Shown here in pieces: positions 48,042-56,347 of a DNA stretch of 64,000 nucleotides (position 1 is the first letter of the stretch; each line of letters opens with the position of its first letter). This stretch comes from Rhizobium metallidurans. Its GTDB lineage: Bacteria; Pseudomonadota; Alphaproteobacteria; Rhizobiales; Rhizobiaceae. Position numbers and translations under genes: made by a program. A model generated the notes under the pieces. It searched no databases. It was not told the DNA's origin and saw nothing but the letters and a program-made list of their open reading frames with translations. The DNA lies in assembly GCF_014196505.1 (NCBI RefSeq), contig NZ_JACIDW010000003.1, positions 248,001 to 312,000 on the forward strand, written 5' to 3'.

Positions 48042-48461
48042 ATGGGCAGGACAATCGCAATTCTGGTCGCAAGGCTGATCTTCGCCGGCGTGTTCATCAT
48101 GGCGCTGAGCTTCAAGTTCATGGATATGCAGGCCACGGCCGCCTACATCGCCGCCGCCGGATTTCCGTTCCCGCTCTTTCTCGCCTGGGTCGCGGCCTTC
48201 TTCGAGCTGGGGCTGGCGCTCGCCTTCCTGACCGGCATCTTCTTTTCGCCGGCAGCCCTGCTGGCGGGGATCTATGTGATCTTCCTCGCCGTGTCATTCC
48301 ACGGACCCGGGCGCTGGGCCGGCAATCAGGCGGAGTTCGGCTTCTTCATCGACCACTTCACCTTCCTGGCGGGCCTGCTGTTCGCGGCGGTCCACGGCCA
48401 CGGCGAGGTGCTGGTCTTCAGGGCCGGCCAAGCCCGTCCGCCATCCGCTTTAACGCAGTAG
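48042..48461 (+). CDS. DoxX family membrane protein
   Basis: The 139-residue product is made of about four transmembrane helices and matches DoxX: MGRTIAILVARLIFAGVFIM, then LSFKFMDMQATAAYIAAAGF and FPLFLAWVAAFFELGLAL. DoxX-type proteins are membrane components linked to redox processes in some organisms; the role here is unknown. GGGAGAGAT precedes the ATG. Its end overlaps the end of the convergent permease gene by 12 bp. Confidence 0.85.
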   Translation: MGRTIAILVARLIFAGVFIMALSFKFMDMQATAAYIAAAGFPFPLFLAWVAAFFELGLALAFLTGIFFSPAALLAGIYVIFLAVSFHGPGRWAGNQAEFGFFIDHFTFLAGLLFAAVHGHGEVLVFRAGQARPPSALTQ

Positions 48462-49241
48462 GCCGTCGAGAACAGGCATGCCGAGCAAGGCGGAGGCACC
48501 GATCAGCCCGTAGCAGATGATCCGGAAGGTGCTCTCCTTGGCGAAGCCAAAAAGCCTGGAGCCGAGAAACAGGCCGATCGTATAGCTCGGCAGGATGACC
48601 AGCGTCAGCGCGAAGACGGTATCGACGAACAGCCCACCGGCATAATAGCTGGCGACGCTGAAGCAGGTCGAGATCGCGAAGTAGATGATGATGTTGGAGC
48701 GAACCTTGGTGAACTCCGTCTTTCCGCCGAGCCAGTAGGCAACGACGGGCGGCCCGCCGAGTTGGGCGGCACCGCTGAACAATCCGGCCACCAGCCCGAC
48801 GGCGGCGCCGAGATAGGAATGCGGTTCCCCATGATAGCGCCATCCCGAGACCAAAAGGAAAAGCAGCAGCAGCGCGATGACGGTGATCGACCAGCGGAGC
48901 AGCAGCGGGTCCATCAGCGTCAGCACGGCGGTTCCGGCGGGAACGCCGAGCATGGCGCCGGCGGCCATGGTTAACACCTCGCGCCGGTTCACCCGCTTCC
49001 ATGCCGGCGGGATCATCCCCAGTGTCGCCAGCCCGTCGATGACGAGCAGCACCGGCGAGATCAGCTTCGGCCCTATGATAGCGCCGCCGAGCGGAATGAA
49101 GATCAGCGCCGCCCCGAAGCCGGAAAAGCCACGGGCGAGCCCGGCAATGCAGGCAATGGCGATCAGCTTGTAAAGCCCACGATCCGGCAGCGCGGCGGCG
49201 AGCCACGCACCGATATCGGCCACACTACCCGAAAGCGACAT
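48450..49241 (-). CDS. TauE/SafE (TSUP) family permease
   Basis: The 263-residue protein has about eight hydrophobic helices and the family features GLARGFSGFGAALIFIPLGG (about residues 34-53) and GAAQLGGPPVVAYWLGGK (about 156-173). Family members export sulfite, sulfoacetate or related organosulfur anions; the substrate here is not known. It lies 16 bp downstream of argC on the same strand and may be transcribed with it. Confidence 0.88.
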   Translation of the reverse strand: MSLSGSVADIGAWLAAALPDRGLYKLIAIACIAGLARGFSGFGAALIFIPLGGAIIGPKLISPVLLVIDGLATLGMIPPAWKRVNRREVLTMAAGAMLGVPAGTAVLTLMDPLLLRWSITVIALLLLFLLVSGWRYHGEPHSYLGAAVGLVAGLFSGAAQLGGPPVVAYWLGGKTEFTKVRSNIIIYFAISTCFSVASYYAGGLFVDTVFALTLVILPSYTIGLFLGSRLFGFAKESTFRIICYGLIGASALLGMPVLDGLLR

Positions 49242-49257
49242 GAAAGCCCGGCCTCGT

Positions 49258-50190
49258 TCAGGAGGCCAGCATCAGGTCCATGTTCTGCACGGCAGCACCC
49301 GAGGCACCCTTGCCGAGATTGTCAAGCAGGGCGACGAGATTGACCTGCGAACCACCAGGCGTGCCGAAGACGAAGAGTTTCATCGTGTCCTTGCCGGCGA
49401 GCTCGACGGCATCGACGCGCGCCATCTTGCCGCTGTCAGCGAGCGGAGCGACCGTGACGATATCCTGGCCGGCATAATGCGCGGTCAGCGCCGCGTGGAT
49501 GCTTTCCAGCGTCGTGCCCGAGGCCAGCATGTCGAGATGCAGCGGAACCTGCACGATCATGCCCTGCGCGAACTTGCCGACCGATGGCGCGAAGATCGGC
49601 GCGCGGTCGAGCAGGCCGTGGATCTTCATCTCAGGTACGTGTTTGTGCGTCAGCGTGAGACCGTAGAGGAAGTGCGGCGCGCTGATCGCGTCGTCACGGC
49701 TCTGGTCTTCCATCTGCGCGATCATCTGCTTGCCGCCGCCGGTATAGCCGGAGACCGCGTTGACGCTGACGGGATAGCCGTCCGACAGAATGCCGGCGGC
49801 CCGCAGCGGCCGCATCAGGCCGATGGCGCCGGTCGGATAGCAGCCGGGATTGGCGACGAAGCGCGCCGAACTGATCTTGGCCGCCTGCTCCTTGTCCATC
49901 TCGGCGAAGCCGTAGGCCCAGGATGGGTCGACGCGGTAGGCGGTCGAGGTGTCGATAACGCGGACATTGTTGTTGGCCGAGACCATCTGCACCGCTTCCT
50001 TCGACGCATCGTCAGGCAGGCAGAGAATGGCGATATCGGCGCTGTTCAGCATATCCTCGCGGATCGCGGCATTGCGGCGCTCCGCTTCCGGAATGGACAG
50101 AAGCTCGACATCACGACGGCCGGCCATGCGCGTGCGGATCTGCAGGCCCGTCGTGCCGTGTTCGCCATCGATGAAGATCTTCGGTGCCAT
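49258..50190 (-). CDS. argC: N-acetyl-gamma-glutamyl-phosphate reductase
   Basis: ArgC reduces N-acetylglutamyl phosphate in arginine synthesis. The 310-residue product is the shorter type 2 form: [19 protein letters not shown], then the catalytic cysteine in [20 protein letters not shown] (about residues 107-126). Start ATG 50190 is preferred to a GTG four codons upstream because it fits the family N terminus. Other arg genes are not near. The family call is firm. Confidence 0.93.
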   Translation of the reverse strand: MAPKIFIDGEHGTTGLQIRTRMAGRRDVELLSIPEAERRNAAIREDMLNSADIAILCLPDDASKEAVQMVSANNNVRVIDTSTAYRVDPSWAYGFAEMDKEQAAKISSARFVANPGCYPTGAIGLMRPLRAAGILSDGYPVSVNAVSGYTGGGKQMIAQMEDQSRDDAISAPHFLYGLTLTHKHVPEMKIHGLLDRAPIFAPSVGKFAQGMIVQVPLHLDMLASGTTLESIHAALTAHYAGQDIVTVAPLADSGKMARVDAVELAGKDTMKLFVFGTPGGSQVNLVALLDNLGKGASGAAVQNMDLMLAS

Positions 50191-50253
50191 TGTCTTGCTC
50201 ACACTTTCAATAGGTTAGAAAGAAGTCCGGAATCATTTTGTAAGATGGATAAG

Positions 50254-51213
50254 TCAGCCGTGTGACGCTGTCGCGCGTCGTTCGGCGTGCAGCCCCAGCA
50301 TATACATCGCGACCGTCGCCCCGGCAATGGCGGTGATGTCGGCATGGTCGTAGGCGGGAGACACCTCGACGACGTCGGCGCCGCGGATATCGAGCTGGTG
50401 CAACCGCTGCAGGACCGAGAGGATCTTGGCGCTGGACGGGCCGCCGGAAACCGGCGTGCCGGTGCCGGGCGCATAGGCCGGGTCCAGGCAATCGATATCG
50501 AAGGTCAGATAGCTGGGCGCGCCCTTGGTGTGCGAGATGATCGTCGAGGCGATCTCGGAAGCACTCATCTCCTCGACCTGATGGCCGTAGAGAATGTTGA
50601 TGCCGAAATCGTCGGGCGCATGCGTGCGGATGCCGATCTGGATGGAGCGATCGGGATCGATGATGCCGTCGCGAACCGCGCGCGCCACGAAGGAACCGTG
50701 GTCGATCCGCTTGTTGTCGTCGAACCAGGTGTCCTGATGCGCGTCGAACTGCACCAACGCCAGCGGCCCGTGCTTGGCTGCATGCGCCTTGAGGATCGGC
50801 CAGGTCACGTAATGGTCGCCGCCCAGCGTCAGCATGAAGGCGTCCGTATCGACGATCGTCTTCGCCTGTCGCTCGATCGCTGCTGGCGTCTCCTGGTGGT
50901 TGCCGTAATCGAGCAGGCAATCTCCGTAGTCGATGACGGCCATCTCGGCGAAGAGATCGCGATTGAAGGGATATTGCGGATCGTTGTCGAAGATCGCCGA
51001 AGCCCGCCGGATCGCCTGCGGCCCGAAACGCGTACCCGGCCGGTTGGAGGTCGCGGCATCGAAGGGAACACCCCACACCACCACATCGGCGCCGGTCAGA
51101 TCCTTGGTGAAGCGCCGGCGCATGAAGGACAGCGCTCCCGCAAATGTCGGGTCCGTTGCCGCCGAGGTGAGGCTCGTCGCCGTGAAAGCATGATCGATTG
51201 TCTTACTCGCCAA
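50254..51213 (-). CDS. speB: Agmatinase
   Basis: Agmatinase splits agmatine to putrescine and urea. The 319-residue product has the ureohydrolase manganese-ligand motifs LGGDHYVTW, QFDAHQDTW and FDIDCLDPAYAPG. I prefer the TTG start at 51213 (MASKTIDHAFTA): GGAG lies nine bases upstream and it agrees with what I recall of rhizobial agmatinases. In-frame ATGs at 51228 and 51231 would add five or six residues but have a poor ribosome-binding site. The start overlaps the end of the monooxygenase-fold gene, implying coupling. Confidence 0.9.
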   Translation of the reverse strand: MASKTIDHAFTATSLTSAATDPTFAGALSFMRRRFTKDLTGADVVVWGVPFDAATSNRPGTRFGPQAIRRASAIFDNDPQYPFNRDLFAEMAVIDYGDCLLDYGNHQETPAAIERQAKTIVDTDAFMLTLGGDHYVTWPILKAHAAKHGPLALVQFDAHQDTWFDDNKRIDHGSFVARAVRDGIIDPDRSIQIGIRTHAPDDFGINILYGHQVEEMSASEIASTIISHTKGAPSYLTFDIDCLDPAYAPGTGTPVSGGPSSAKILSVLQRLHQLDIRGADVVEVSPAYDHADITAIAGATVAMYMLGLHAERRATASHG

Positions 51214-51583
51214 GTTCTGTTTCTCCATCATACTCAGTTGCGCTGAAACCATAGGCGCGCTGCACCAGGCCGACGCGGATTTCATAGTGTGAGTACCAGT
51301 CAACGCGGCCGCGCCGTTGCGCTTCCATGTGATCGACGTGCGCCTTCCAGCCGAGGATGCTTGCTTCGTCCTTCCAATAGGAGTTGGTGATGCCGAAGCC
51401 GTTTGCAGCGCGCACGCTTTCGAAGCCGAGATAGCCTGGTTGCTGCTTAGCGAGCTCCACCATAGCGTCACCCGTTTCCCAATAGGCTTCGTTTTGCCCA
51501 TCGGTCCGCTGCGAGGAGAAGGTCACCACATAGTAGGGTGGTTGTGGTGTTTTGGCGAAGGGCGAGGGCTTATGATCCGGCAT
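51203..51583 (-). CDS. Antibiotic biosynthesis monooxygenase (ABM) domain protein
   Basis: The 126-residue product (MPDHKPSPFAKTPQPPYYVV) is a ferredoxin-like dimeric alpha/beta barrel subunit of the ABM type: YYVVTFSSQRTD, PGYLGFESVRAANGFGITNS and SYWKDEASILGWKAHVDHME. Similar proteins are often called antibiotic biosynthesis monooxygenases, but few have known activity; it may be a small stress or quinol-related enzyme. ATG 51583 overlaps the preceding antitoxin-like stop region (TTTGACTATG). It ends inside the start of speB. Confidence 0.85.
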   Translation of the reverse strand: MPDHKPSPFAKTPQPPYYVVTFSSQRTDGQNEAYWETGDAMVELAKQQPGYLGFESVRAANGFGITNSYWKDEASILGWKAHVDHMEAQRRGRVDWYSHYEIRVGLVQRAYGFSATEYDGETELGE

Positions 51584-51585
51584 AG

Positions 51586-51882
51586 TCAAACTGGCTCTTT
51601 ATTGGAAACAACGGAAATCTTCAGTCCGAGCGCCTTGATCACGCTGAGAACGGTCGAAAGTCGTGGATCACCCGTTTCGCTCGGCGCCTCGTAGAGCACT
51701 TGCCGCGCAACGACGACGTCCTTGGCAAGGGAGGTCATGTCGACTGTTCGGGCGACATCGCCTAGCGCATGCGCGATAAGGGCGGGATCGCCATCGTCGA
51801 ATGCCGCCTCGAGATAGAGAAGTCGGTCTTCGTGTGTTTTGAGATGATCTTGAATGTCGAAGCGTGTGGTTTCGAGAGGCAT
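51586..51882 (-). CDS. Addiction-module antidote (HI1420 type) without visible toxin
   Basis: The 98-residue product (MPLETTRFDIQDHLKTHEDR) matches the probable addiction-module antidote family: the L-x-T-x-x-D-x-x-x-H-L-K start, LEAAFDDGDPALIAHALGDV, and a helix-turn-helix (TSLAKDVVVARQVLYEAPSE). Normally a RelE-like HI1419 toxin gene lies directly upstream; here upstream are only the promoter and the rpsI terminator. Start 51882 is favoured; an in-frame ATG at 51915 would lie at the transcription start. It runs into the ABM gene, suggesting an operon. Confidence 0.82.
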   Translation of the reverse strand: MPLETTRFDIQDHLKTHEDRLLYLEAAFDDGDPALIAHALGDVARTVDMTSLAKDVVVARQVLYEAPSETGDPRLSTVLSVIKALGLKISVVSNKEPV

Positions 51883-51919
51883 GTTCAGATCTCTTTCGCC
51901 TGGGGCGATATCCATCCTT

Positions 51920-51952
51920 TGTGAATCATAATTCACAGCGCAGGATTGTCAA
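51920..51952 (-). promoter_or_regulatory. Antidote-gene promoter with overlapping operator
   Basis: On the minus strand, TTGACA (51952-51947) and TATGAT (51930-51925) are 16 bp apart. The perfect inverted repeat TGTGAAT/ATTCACA (51920-51926 and 51931-51937) covers the -10 box, as expected of an autorepressor. Confidence 0.72.
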
Positions 51953-51966
51953 AGCGCATGCCCCAA

Positions 51967-51998
51967 CGAAAAAAAGGCCGGGTTTGCACCCGACCTTT
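51967..51998 (-). terminator. Intrinsic terminator of rplM-rpsI
   Basis: Read on the minus strand, AAAGGTCGGGT pairs with ACCCGGCCTTT around a 4-nt loop and runs into a tract of T residues. It follows the rpsI stop by 24 bp. Confidence 0.9.
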
Positions 51999-52021
51999 CC
52001 ACATTCCGAAGTCCGAAGCGA

Positions 52022-52489
52022 TTAACGCTTGGAGAACTGGAACGAACGGCGGGCCTTGGCCTTGCCGTACTTCTTACGCTCGACGACGCGGCTGTCGCGG
52101 GTCAGGAAGCCACCCTTCTTCAGGACCGAGCGCAGGCCCGGTTCGAAGTAGGTGAGTGCCTTGGAGACGCCGTGACGAACGGCACCGGCCTGGCCGGAAA
52201 GACCGCCGCCGGCAACCGTTGCGATGATGTCGAACTGGCCGTCACGGGCAGCAGCGACGATCGGCTGACGCAGAATCATCTGCAGAACCGGACGTGCGAA
52301 GTATTCCGTGAATTCCTTGCCGTTGATGACGATCTTGCCGGAGCCCGGCTTGACCCATACACGAGCAACAGCGTTCTTGCGCTTGCCGGTCGCGTAGGAG
52401 CGGCCAAGCGAATCGACCTTACGGACGTGTGCCGGAGCCGAAGCTTCGGTAGCCGTGCCGAGATCCTTCAGGGAGGAGAGGTCAGCCAT
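52022..52489 (-). CDS. rpsI: 30S ribosomal protein S9
   Basis: S9 reaches the P-site tRNA with its C-terminal tail. The 155-residue product has an N-terminal extension of about 25 residues ([20 protein letters not shown]) common in alphaproteobacteria, then [20 protein letters not shown] and ends in [13 protein letters not shown]. It follows rplM after 2 bp, so the two are co-translated from the promoter near 53090. Confidence 0.98.
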   Translation of the reverse strand: MADLSSLKDLGTATEASAPAHVRKVDSLGRSYATGKRKNAVARVWVKPGSGKIVINGKEFTEYFARPVLQMILRQPIVAAARDGQFDIIATVAGGGLSGQAGAVRHGVSKALTYFEPGLRSVLKKGGFLTRDSRVVERKKYGKAKARRSFQFSKR

Positions 52490-52491
52490 TC

Positions 52492-52956
52492 TTAGGCGCT
52501 CCTTACGTTCTTCTTGTTCAGCGAGGCGACGTCGAGAGCGACAGGCTGCTGAGCTTCATGAGGATGGTTGGAACCAGCGTAAACGCGCAGGTTCTTCATC
52601 TGGCGACGACCGAGCGGGCCACGCGGAACCATGCGCTCGACTGCCTTTTCAAGAACGCGCTCCGGGAAGCGGCCTTCCATGATCTGGCGAGCGGTACGCT
52701 CCTTGATGCCACCGGCGAAACCGGTGTGCCAGTAGTAGACCTTGTCGGAATACTTCTTGCCGGTGAATACGACCTTGTCGGCATTGATGACGATGACATT
52801 GTCGCCGTCGTCAACGTGAGGAGTGAAGGTAGCCTTGTGCTTGCCGCGCAGACGCATGGCGATAACGGAAGCGAGACGACCAACGACAAGCCCTTCGGCG
52901 TCGATGATGACCCACTTCTTCTCTACCTCTGCAGGCTTCTGGGAGAAGGTTGCCAT
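52492..52956 (-). CDS. rplM: 50S ribosomal protein L13
   Basis: L13 is an early-assembly 50S protein and initiates the rplM-rpsI operon. The 154-residue product ([20 protein letters not shown]) has [20 protein letters not shown] (about residues 24-43) and the conserved [20 protein letters not shown] near 111-130. ATG 52956 is chosen because the frame further upstream has no good start and lies in the leader. AGAGAGTAACTACT precedes the ATG. Confidence 0.98.
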   Translation of the reverse strand: MATFSQKPAEVEKKWVIIDAEGLVVGRLASVIAMRLRGKHKATFTPHVDDGDNVIVINADKVVFTGKKYSDKVYYWHTGFAGGIKERTARQIMEGRFPERVLEKAVERMVPRGPLGRRQMKNLRVYAGSNHPHEAQQPVALDVASLNKKNVRSA

Positions 52957-53077
52957 AGTAGTTACTCTCTTTTGATCCCTTGGCCAGAAGGCGAAAGGGC
53001 GTTTCTTGTTGCTTGATTTGGGAGCCCTGGGGCGCACCAAAAAGAAAGCAGCCGGGAAAGGCTGCGTTCTGGCGGTG

Positions 53078-53106
53078 TGTATAGAGGTTGAGGTCGACAG
53101 CGTCAA
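53078..53106 (-). promoter_or_regulatory. rplM promoter
   Basis: On the minus strand, TTGACG (53106-53101) and TATACA (53083-53078) are spaced 17 bp and lie about 120 bp upstream of rplM. The boxes are close to the vegetative consensus. The rest of the 340-bp gap 52957-53296 holds no gene; a small GGTAT/ATACC repeat lies at 53163-53177. Confidence 0.7.
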
Positions 53107-53296
53107 TATTGCTGCGGGCCGTGACTGTAAAAACAATTAAATGAAATCAATGAGTTAAGAGTGTGGTATTTTGATACCTCAATTTTCGACATCGCGACAC
53201 TAGCGCTTTGGCGCCGACGGCATCGCTTCTCCTCGAAATGACTGGCCTTTTGTGGCAGGACTGATAGCACGAAATCGACATGCAGGGAGTTTCATC

Positions 53297-54127
53297 ATGG
53301 CCGAAGTTCTATCGTTCCGCACCGATGCCAGCAAAGCGAGCGCTTCGCTCGTGCTGCGCCAGCTTGCCGATGGCATCCTGCGGCTGACGCTGAACAATCC
53401 TCCCGCCAATCACCTGTCGCTCGCGATGATGGAGACGTTGATGGGCGAGTTGCAGAACGCCGCCGAGGACGACGACGTGCGTGTGGTGATCATCGCATCG
53501 ACAGGCGATGTCTTCTCGGCCGGCCATGATCTCAAGGAGTTGACCGAGCATCGCGCCGATGCCGATGACGGCGAGGCCTTCTTCGAGGAGACCTTCGCGC
53601 TCGCGGCCGATCTGATGCTGGAGATCACCAAGCTGCCGAAGCCCGTCATCGCCGAGATCGACGGCCTTGCGACCGCCGCCGGTTGCCAGCTTGTTGCTTC
53701 CTGCGATCTCGCGATCTGCACCGATACCGCGACCTTCTGCACGCCGGGCGTCAATATCGGGCTCTTCTGCGCGACGCCGATGGTGGCGTTGACGCGGTCC
53801 GCGCATCGCAAGCAGGCGATGGAGATGCTTTTGACCGGCGAGACGATCGACGCCTCGACCGCCAAGGATTTCGGCCTGGTCAACCGCATCGTGCCGAAAC
53901 AATATCTGCAGCAGGTCGTCACCAAATACGCGTCGGTGATTGCAAGCAAATCGCCGATGGCGATCCAGATCGGCAAGGAAGCCTTCTATCGCCAGGTCGA
54001 AATGCCGGTCGAGGAAGCTTACGGCTATGCCGCCGAAGTCATGGTCGACAGCATGATGACGGAGGATGCGGAAGAGGGGATCGGGGCTTTCCTTGAAAAC
54101 AGGATGCCGGACTGGACGCGGGACTGA
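53297..54127 (+). CDS. Enoyl-CoA hydratase/isomerase family protein
   Basis: The 276-residue product has the crotonase fold: LTLNNPPANHLSLAMMETL, the oxyanion-hole segment FSAGHDLKELTEHR (about residues 74-87) and EIDGLATAAGCQLVASCDLA (about 121-140). The usual second-site glutamates are not both evident, so it could be a hydratase, isomerase or other crotonase. ATG 53297 has AGGGAG eight bases upstream. It stands alone between rplM and the exporter gene. Confidence 0.88.
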   Translation: MAEVLSFRTDASKASASLVLRQLADGILRLTLNNPPANHLSLAMMETLMGELQNAAEDDDVRVVIIASTGDVFSAGHDLKELTEHRADADDGEAFFEETFALAADLMLEITKLPKPVIAEIDGLATAAGCQLVASCDLAICTDTATFCTPGVNIGLFCATPMVALTRSAHRKQAMEMLLTGETIDASTAKDFGLVNRIVPKQYLQQVVTKYASVIASKSPMAIQIGKEAFYRQVEMPVEEAYGYAAEVMVDSMMTEDAEEGIGAFLENRMPDWTRD

Positions 54128-54139
54128 ACCCGGGGGAGC

Positions 54140-54976
54140 TCACGCCAGCTTCAGCAGCAGCCCGCCGAGCGCGATGATCGCGCCGGCGAGATAGCGCCAG
54201 GGGCTGGCTTTCTCCTTCAGGAACACGACCGAGATGACGAGGGCGAAGAGGATCGACGTCTCGCGCAGCGCGGCGACGGTGGCGACGGGCGCCTTGGTCA
54301 TGGCCCAGAGCGCCAGGCCGTAGGATGCGATCGATCCGGCGCCGCCGATCAGCCCGCGCCACCAGTTGACTTTCACATGCATGGCCACCGCATAGGCGCC
54401 GCGCCGCGAGATCGCCCAGCTGATGAGCAGCACCGGCGGCAACAGCGACATCCACAGCGTATAGGATATGGCATTGCCCGATATCCGCGCGCCGATGCCG
54501 TCGACATAGGTGTAGGTGGCGATGACCACGGCGTTGGCGAGCGCCAGACGAATGGCGTGGCCGCTGCCGCGCTTGGCCTCGAAGGCGAGCGTCAGGATGC
54601 CGGCGCAGATGGTGATCGTTCCGATGAGCGCGCCCCCGGACAGGCTCTCGCCGAGCACGAACCCGCTCGTTGCCGCCACCAGAAGCGGTGCGCAACCACG
54701 CATAAGCGGATAGACCAGCCCGATGTCGCCGGCGCGATAGGCGCCCGCGACCAGCTGGAAATAGGCGAACTGCAAGATCGCCGATGCGCCGATATAGGGC
54801 AGGGCATCGGTATTCGGAAACGGCAACAGCGGCAGGAACGGCAAGGCAGCGATGGCGCCGCCCGCCGAAATCAGGCTCGCATCGAGCGCCTTGTCCGTGC
54901 CGGCCTTGATCAAGGCGTTCCAGGTCGCGTGAAGAAGCGCGCCGAACAGGACCAGCAGGATGACGGTGAAGGACAA
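54140..54976 (-). CDS. EamA/DMT family transporter
   Basis: The 278-residue product has about ten transmembrane helices in two EamA repeats (LLVLFGALLHATWNALIKAG, and GLIGGAGSIASYGLALWAMT in the second half), typical of drug/metabolite exporters. The substrate cannot be read. It is convergent with the enoyl-CoA hydratase gene, 12 bp from its end. The protein ends VFLKEKASPWRYLAGAIIALGGLLLKLA in pieces consistent with an intact C terminus. Confidence 0.88.
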   Translation of the reverse strand: MSFTVILLVLFGALLHATWNALIKAGTDKALDASLISAGGAIAALPFLPLLPFPNTDALPYIGASAILQFAYFQLVAGAYRAGDIGLVYPLMRGCAPLLVAATSGFVLGESLSGGALIGTITICAGILTLAFEAKRGSGHAIRLALANAVVIATYTYVDGIGARISGNAISYTLWMSLLPPVLLISWAISRRGAYAVAMHVKVNWWRGLIGGAGSIASYGLALWAMTKAPVATVAALRETSILFALVISVVFLKEKASPWRYLAGAIIALGGLLLKLA

Positions 54977-55378
54977 AATAACTACCTGATGGTGTGGCGA
55001 TAGGACGGAATAAATCTTGTTACGCCGTCATCAGGAAAATGCAACAGCGACGCTGGTGGCGGAGCTATGCGGCGTCCTCTCTGCTTAATCGATTATGCAA
55101 CCGCCGGACGATCATATCGCCTGCCACTTCCTGAGACACGTACGCCAGAAGTTTCAAACCGTTTTTGCTCATTCAACTATGAGGTGTTTCTAAAATGAAC
55201 GTGAACGGACGAGTACATAAACAGGATATACAGTGAACATCGATGGGGATTTGCACGCTAACCCGGATGGGTGATGCAAATAGATCACAGAAAGCCGCGC
55301 GTCGGCGCGGCGCGTCACTCAAAATTGGTGGGTTTTATGCCCGTCTTCTGGGCACTCGCTCAACCGCTGTGGCGGGTC
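54977..55378. other. Intergenic region, nothing recognised
   Basis: These 402 bp show no convincing gene on either strand. They contain AT-richer tracts that may include the promoter for the leftward exporter gene, but no good -35/-10 pair, repeat or RNA gene could be supported. Confidence 0.4.
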
Positions 55379-55708
55379 TCAGAGCGAGTAATCCGGAATG
55401 ATGAACGTCCCGTCCAGGTTGTCGATATTCTGGCAATTCAGAACCCGGCATTTCGGGTTGTCTTTCGTCGGAACAGTGGTCCATTCGGCATATTCGTTGG
55501 CGTCGCACATCCGGCTGTTGCGCACATATCTGTCGTAGAGCGTCATGCCCCGAACGCGGGTGGAGGGGTAGCGCAAGATGACCGCTCCCTCGTTATGGAT
55601 CGCGGCGCGCGCCCGATCGCAGCTGATCGTCTGCGAATTGTAGCGCGATATCGCCAGAGTCGGCGTCGCGGCAATGAGCGCGGCGATGAACACAAGCACT
55701 TTTCTCAC
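55379..55708 (-). CDS. Secreted cysteine-containing protein of unknown function
   Basis: The 109-residue product starts at GTG 55708 with GGAG seven bases upstream. A signal peptide of about 20 residues (VRKVLVFIAALIAATPTLAI) is followed by a mature domain with four cysteines, in SCDRARAA, SRMCDANEY and KCRVLNCQN, which could form two disulfides in the periplasm. I do not recognise a family. It lies divergent from the CoA-binding-protein gene. Confidence 0.68.
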   Translation of the reverse strand: MRKVLVFIAALIAATPTLAISRYNSQTISCDRARAAIHNEGAVILRYPSTRVRGMTLYDRYVRNSRMCDANEYAEWTTVPTKDNPKCRVLNCQNIDNLDGTFIIPDYSL

Positions 55709-55792
55709 GGCGATCTCCTCCTTCGGCCTCAGGCGCACCTATTATATATAACAGACACCCCACCGGTGTCATTCAGTTGGAGACAAGGCCAG

Positions 55793-56221
55793 ATGGATCA
55801 CGATCACTATAGCGACGACTACATCCTCGATATCCTGCGCTCGGTAAAGACGATAGCGCTCACCGGCGCGTCGCCCAATCCCGCTAGGCCGAGCAATGGC
55901 GTCATGGGCTATCTCCTGTCGCGCGGCTACGAGGTCGTGCCGGTCAACCCCGGCCAGGTCGGCAAGCGCATCCAGGGGCAGGAGGTCTTCGGCCGTCTCG
56001 TTGATGTGCCCGTGCCGGTCGACATGGTCGACGTCTTCCGCGCTTCCAATTATCTGTCGGAGGTGGTGGATGAGGCGCTGGCGATGAACCCGCGACCGAA
56101 GGTGATCTGGGCGCAGCTCGGCGTTCGAGACGATGCCGCGGCCGCCAAGGCCGAGGCGGCCGGCATCAAGGTTGTGATGGACCGCTGCCCGGCGATCGAG
56201 TACCCCCGCCTCATCGGCTGA
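55793..56221 (+). CDS. CoA-binding domain protein (YccU type)
   Basis: The 142-residue product is a single Rossmann-fold CoA-binding domain: VKTIALTGASPNPARPSNGV (about residues 18-37), GYEVVPVNPGQVGKRIQGQE and the C-terminal VVMDRCPAIEYPRL. Related proteins in enterobacteria are called YccU; their function is not established. ATG 55793 follows GGCCAG. metY follows 126 bp downstream on the same strand. Confidence 0.87.
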   Translation: MDHDHYSDDYILDILRSVKTIALTGASPNPARPSNGVMGYLLSRGYEVVPVNPGQVGKRIQGQEVFGRLVDVPVPVDMVDVFRASNYLSEVVDEALAMNPRPKVIWAQLGVRDDAAAAKAEAAGIKVVMDRCPAIEYPRLIG

Positions 56222-56347
56222 GAAGGGCAAATTTTTCGCCAAACGCGTCGCGGTTGAAACGGATGGCGATTAACTTTTGGCGATCGTTCGCTATGCTCCG
56301 CCCAGCGAAGTCAAAGCAGCAAAGTCAAATCAGAACGGGAGCACTTC

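Noticed and set aside
54977-55378. Plus-strand start near 55271 that would extend the CoA-binding protein by 174 residues
   Set aside because: The extension runs antisense through the secreted-protein gene and has no domain; the ATG at 55793 gives the normal family length.
56222-56347. Possible SAM-II riboswitch upstream of metY
   Set aside because: Riboswitches of this class occur upstream of methionine genes in this group, so I looked, but I could not lay out the conserved pseudoknot here. A covariance-model search would decide.
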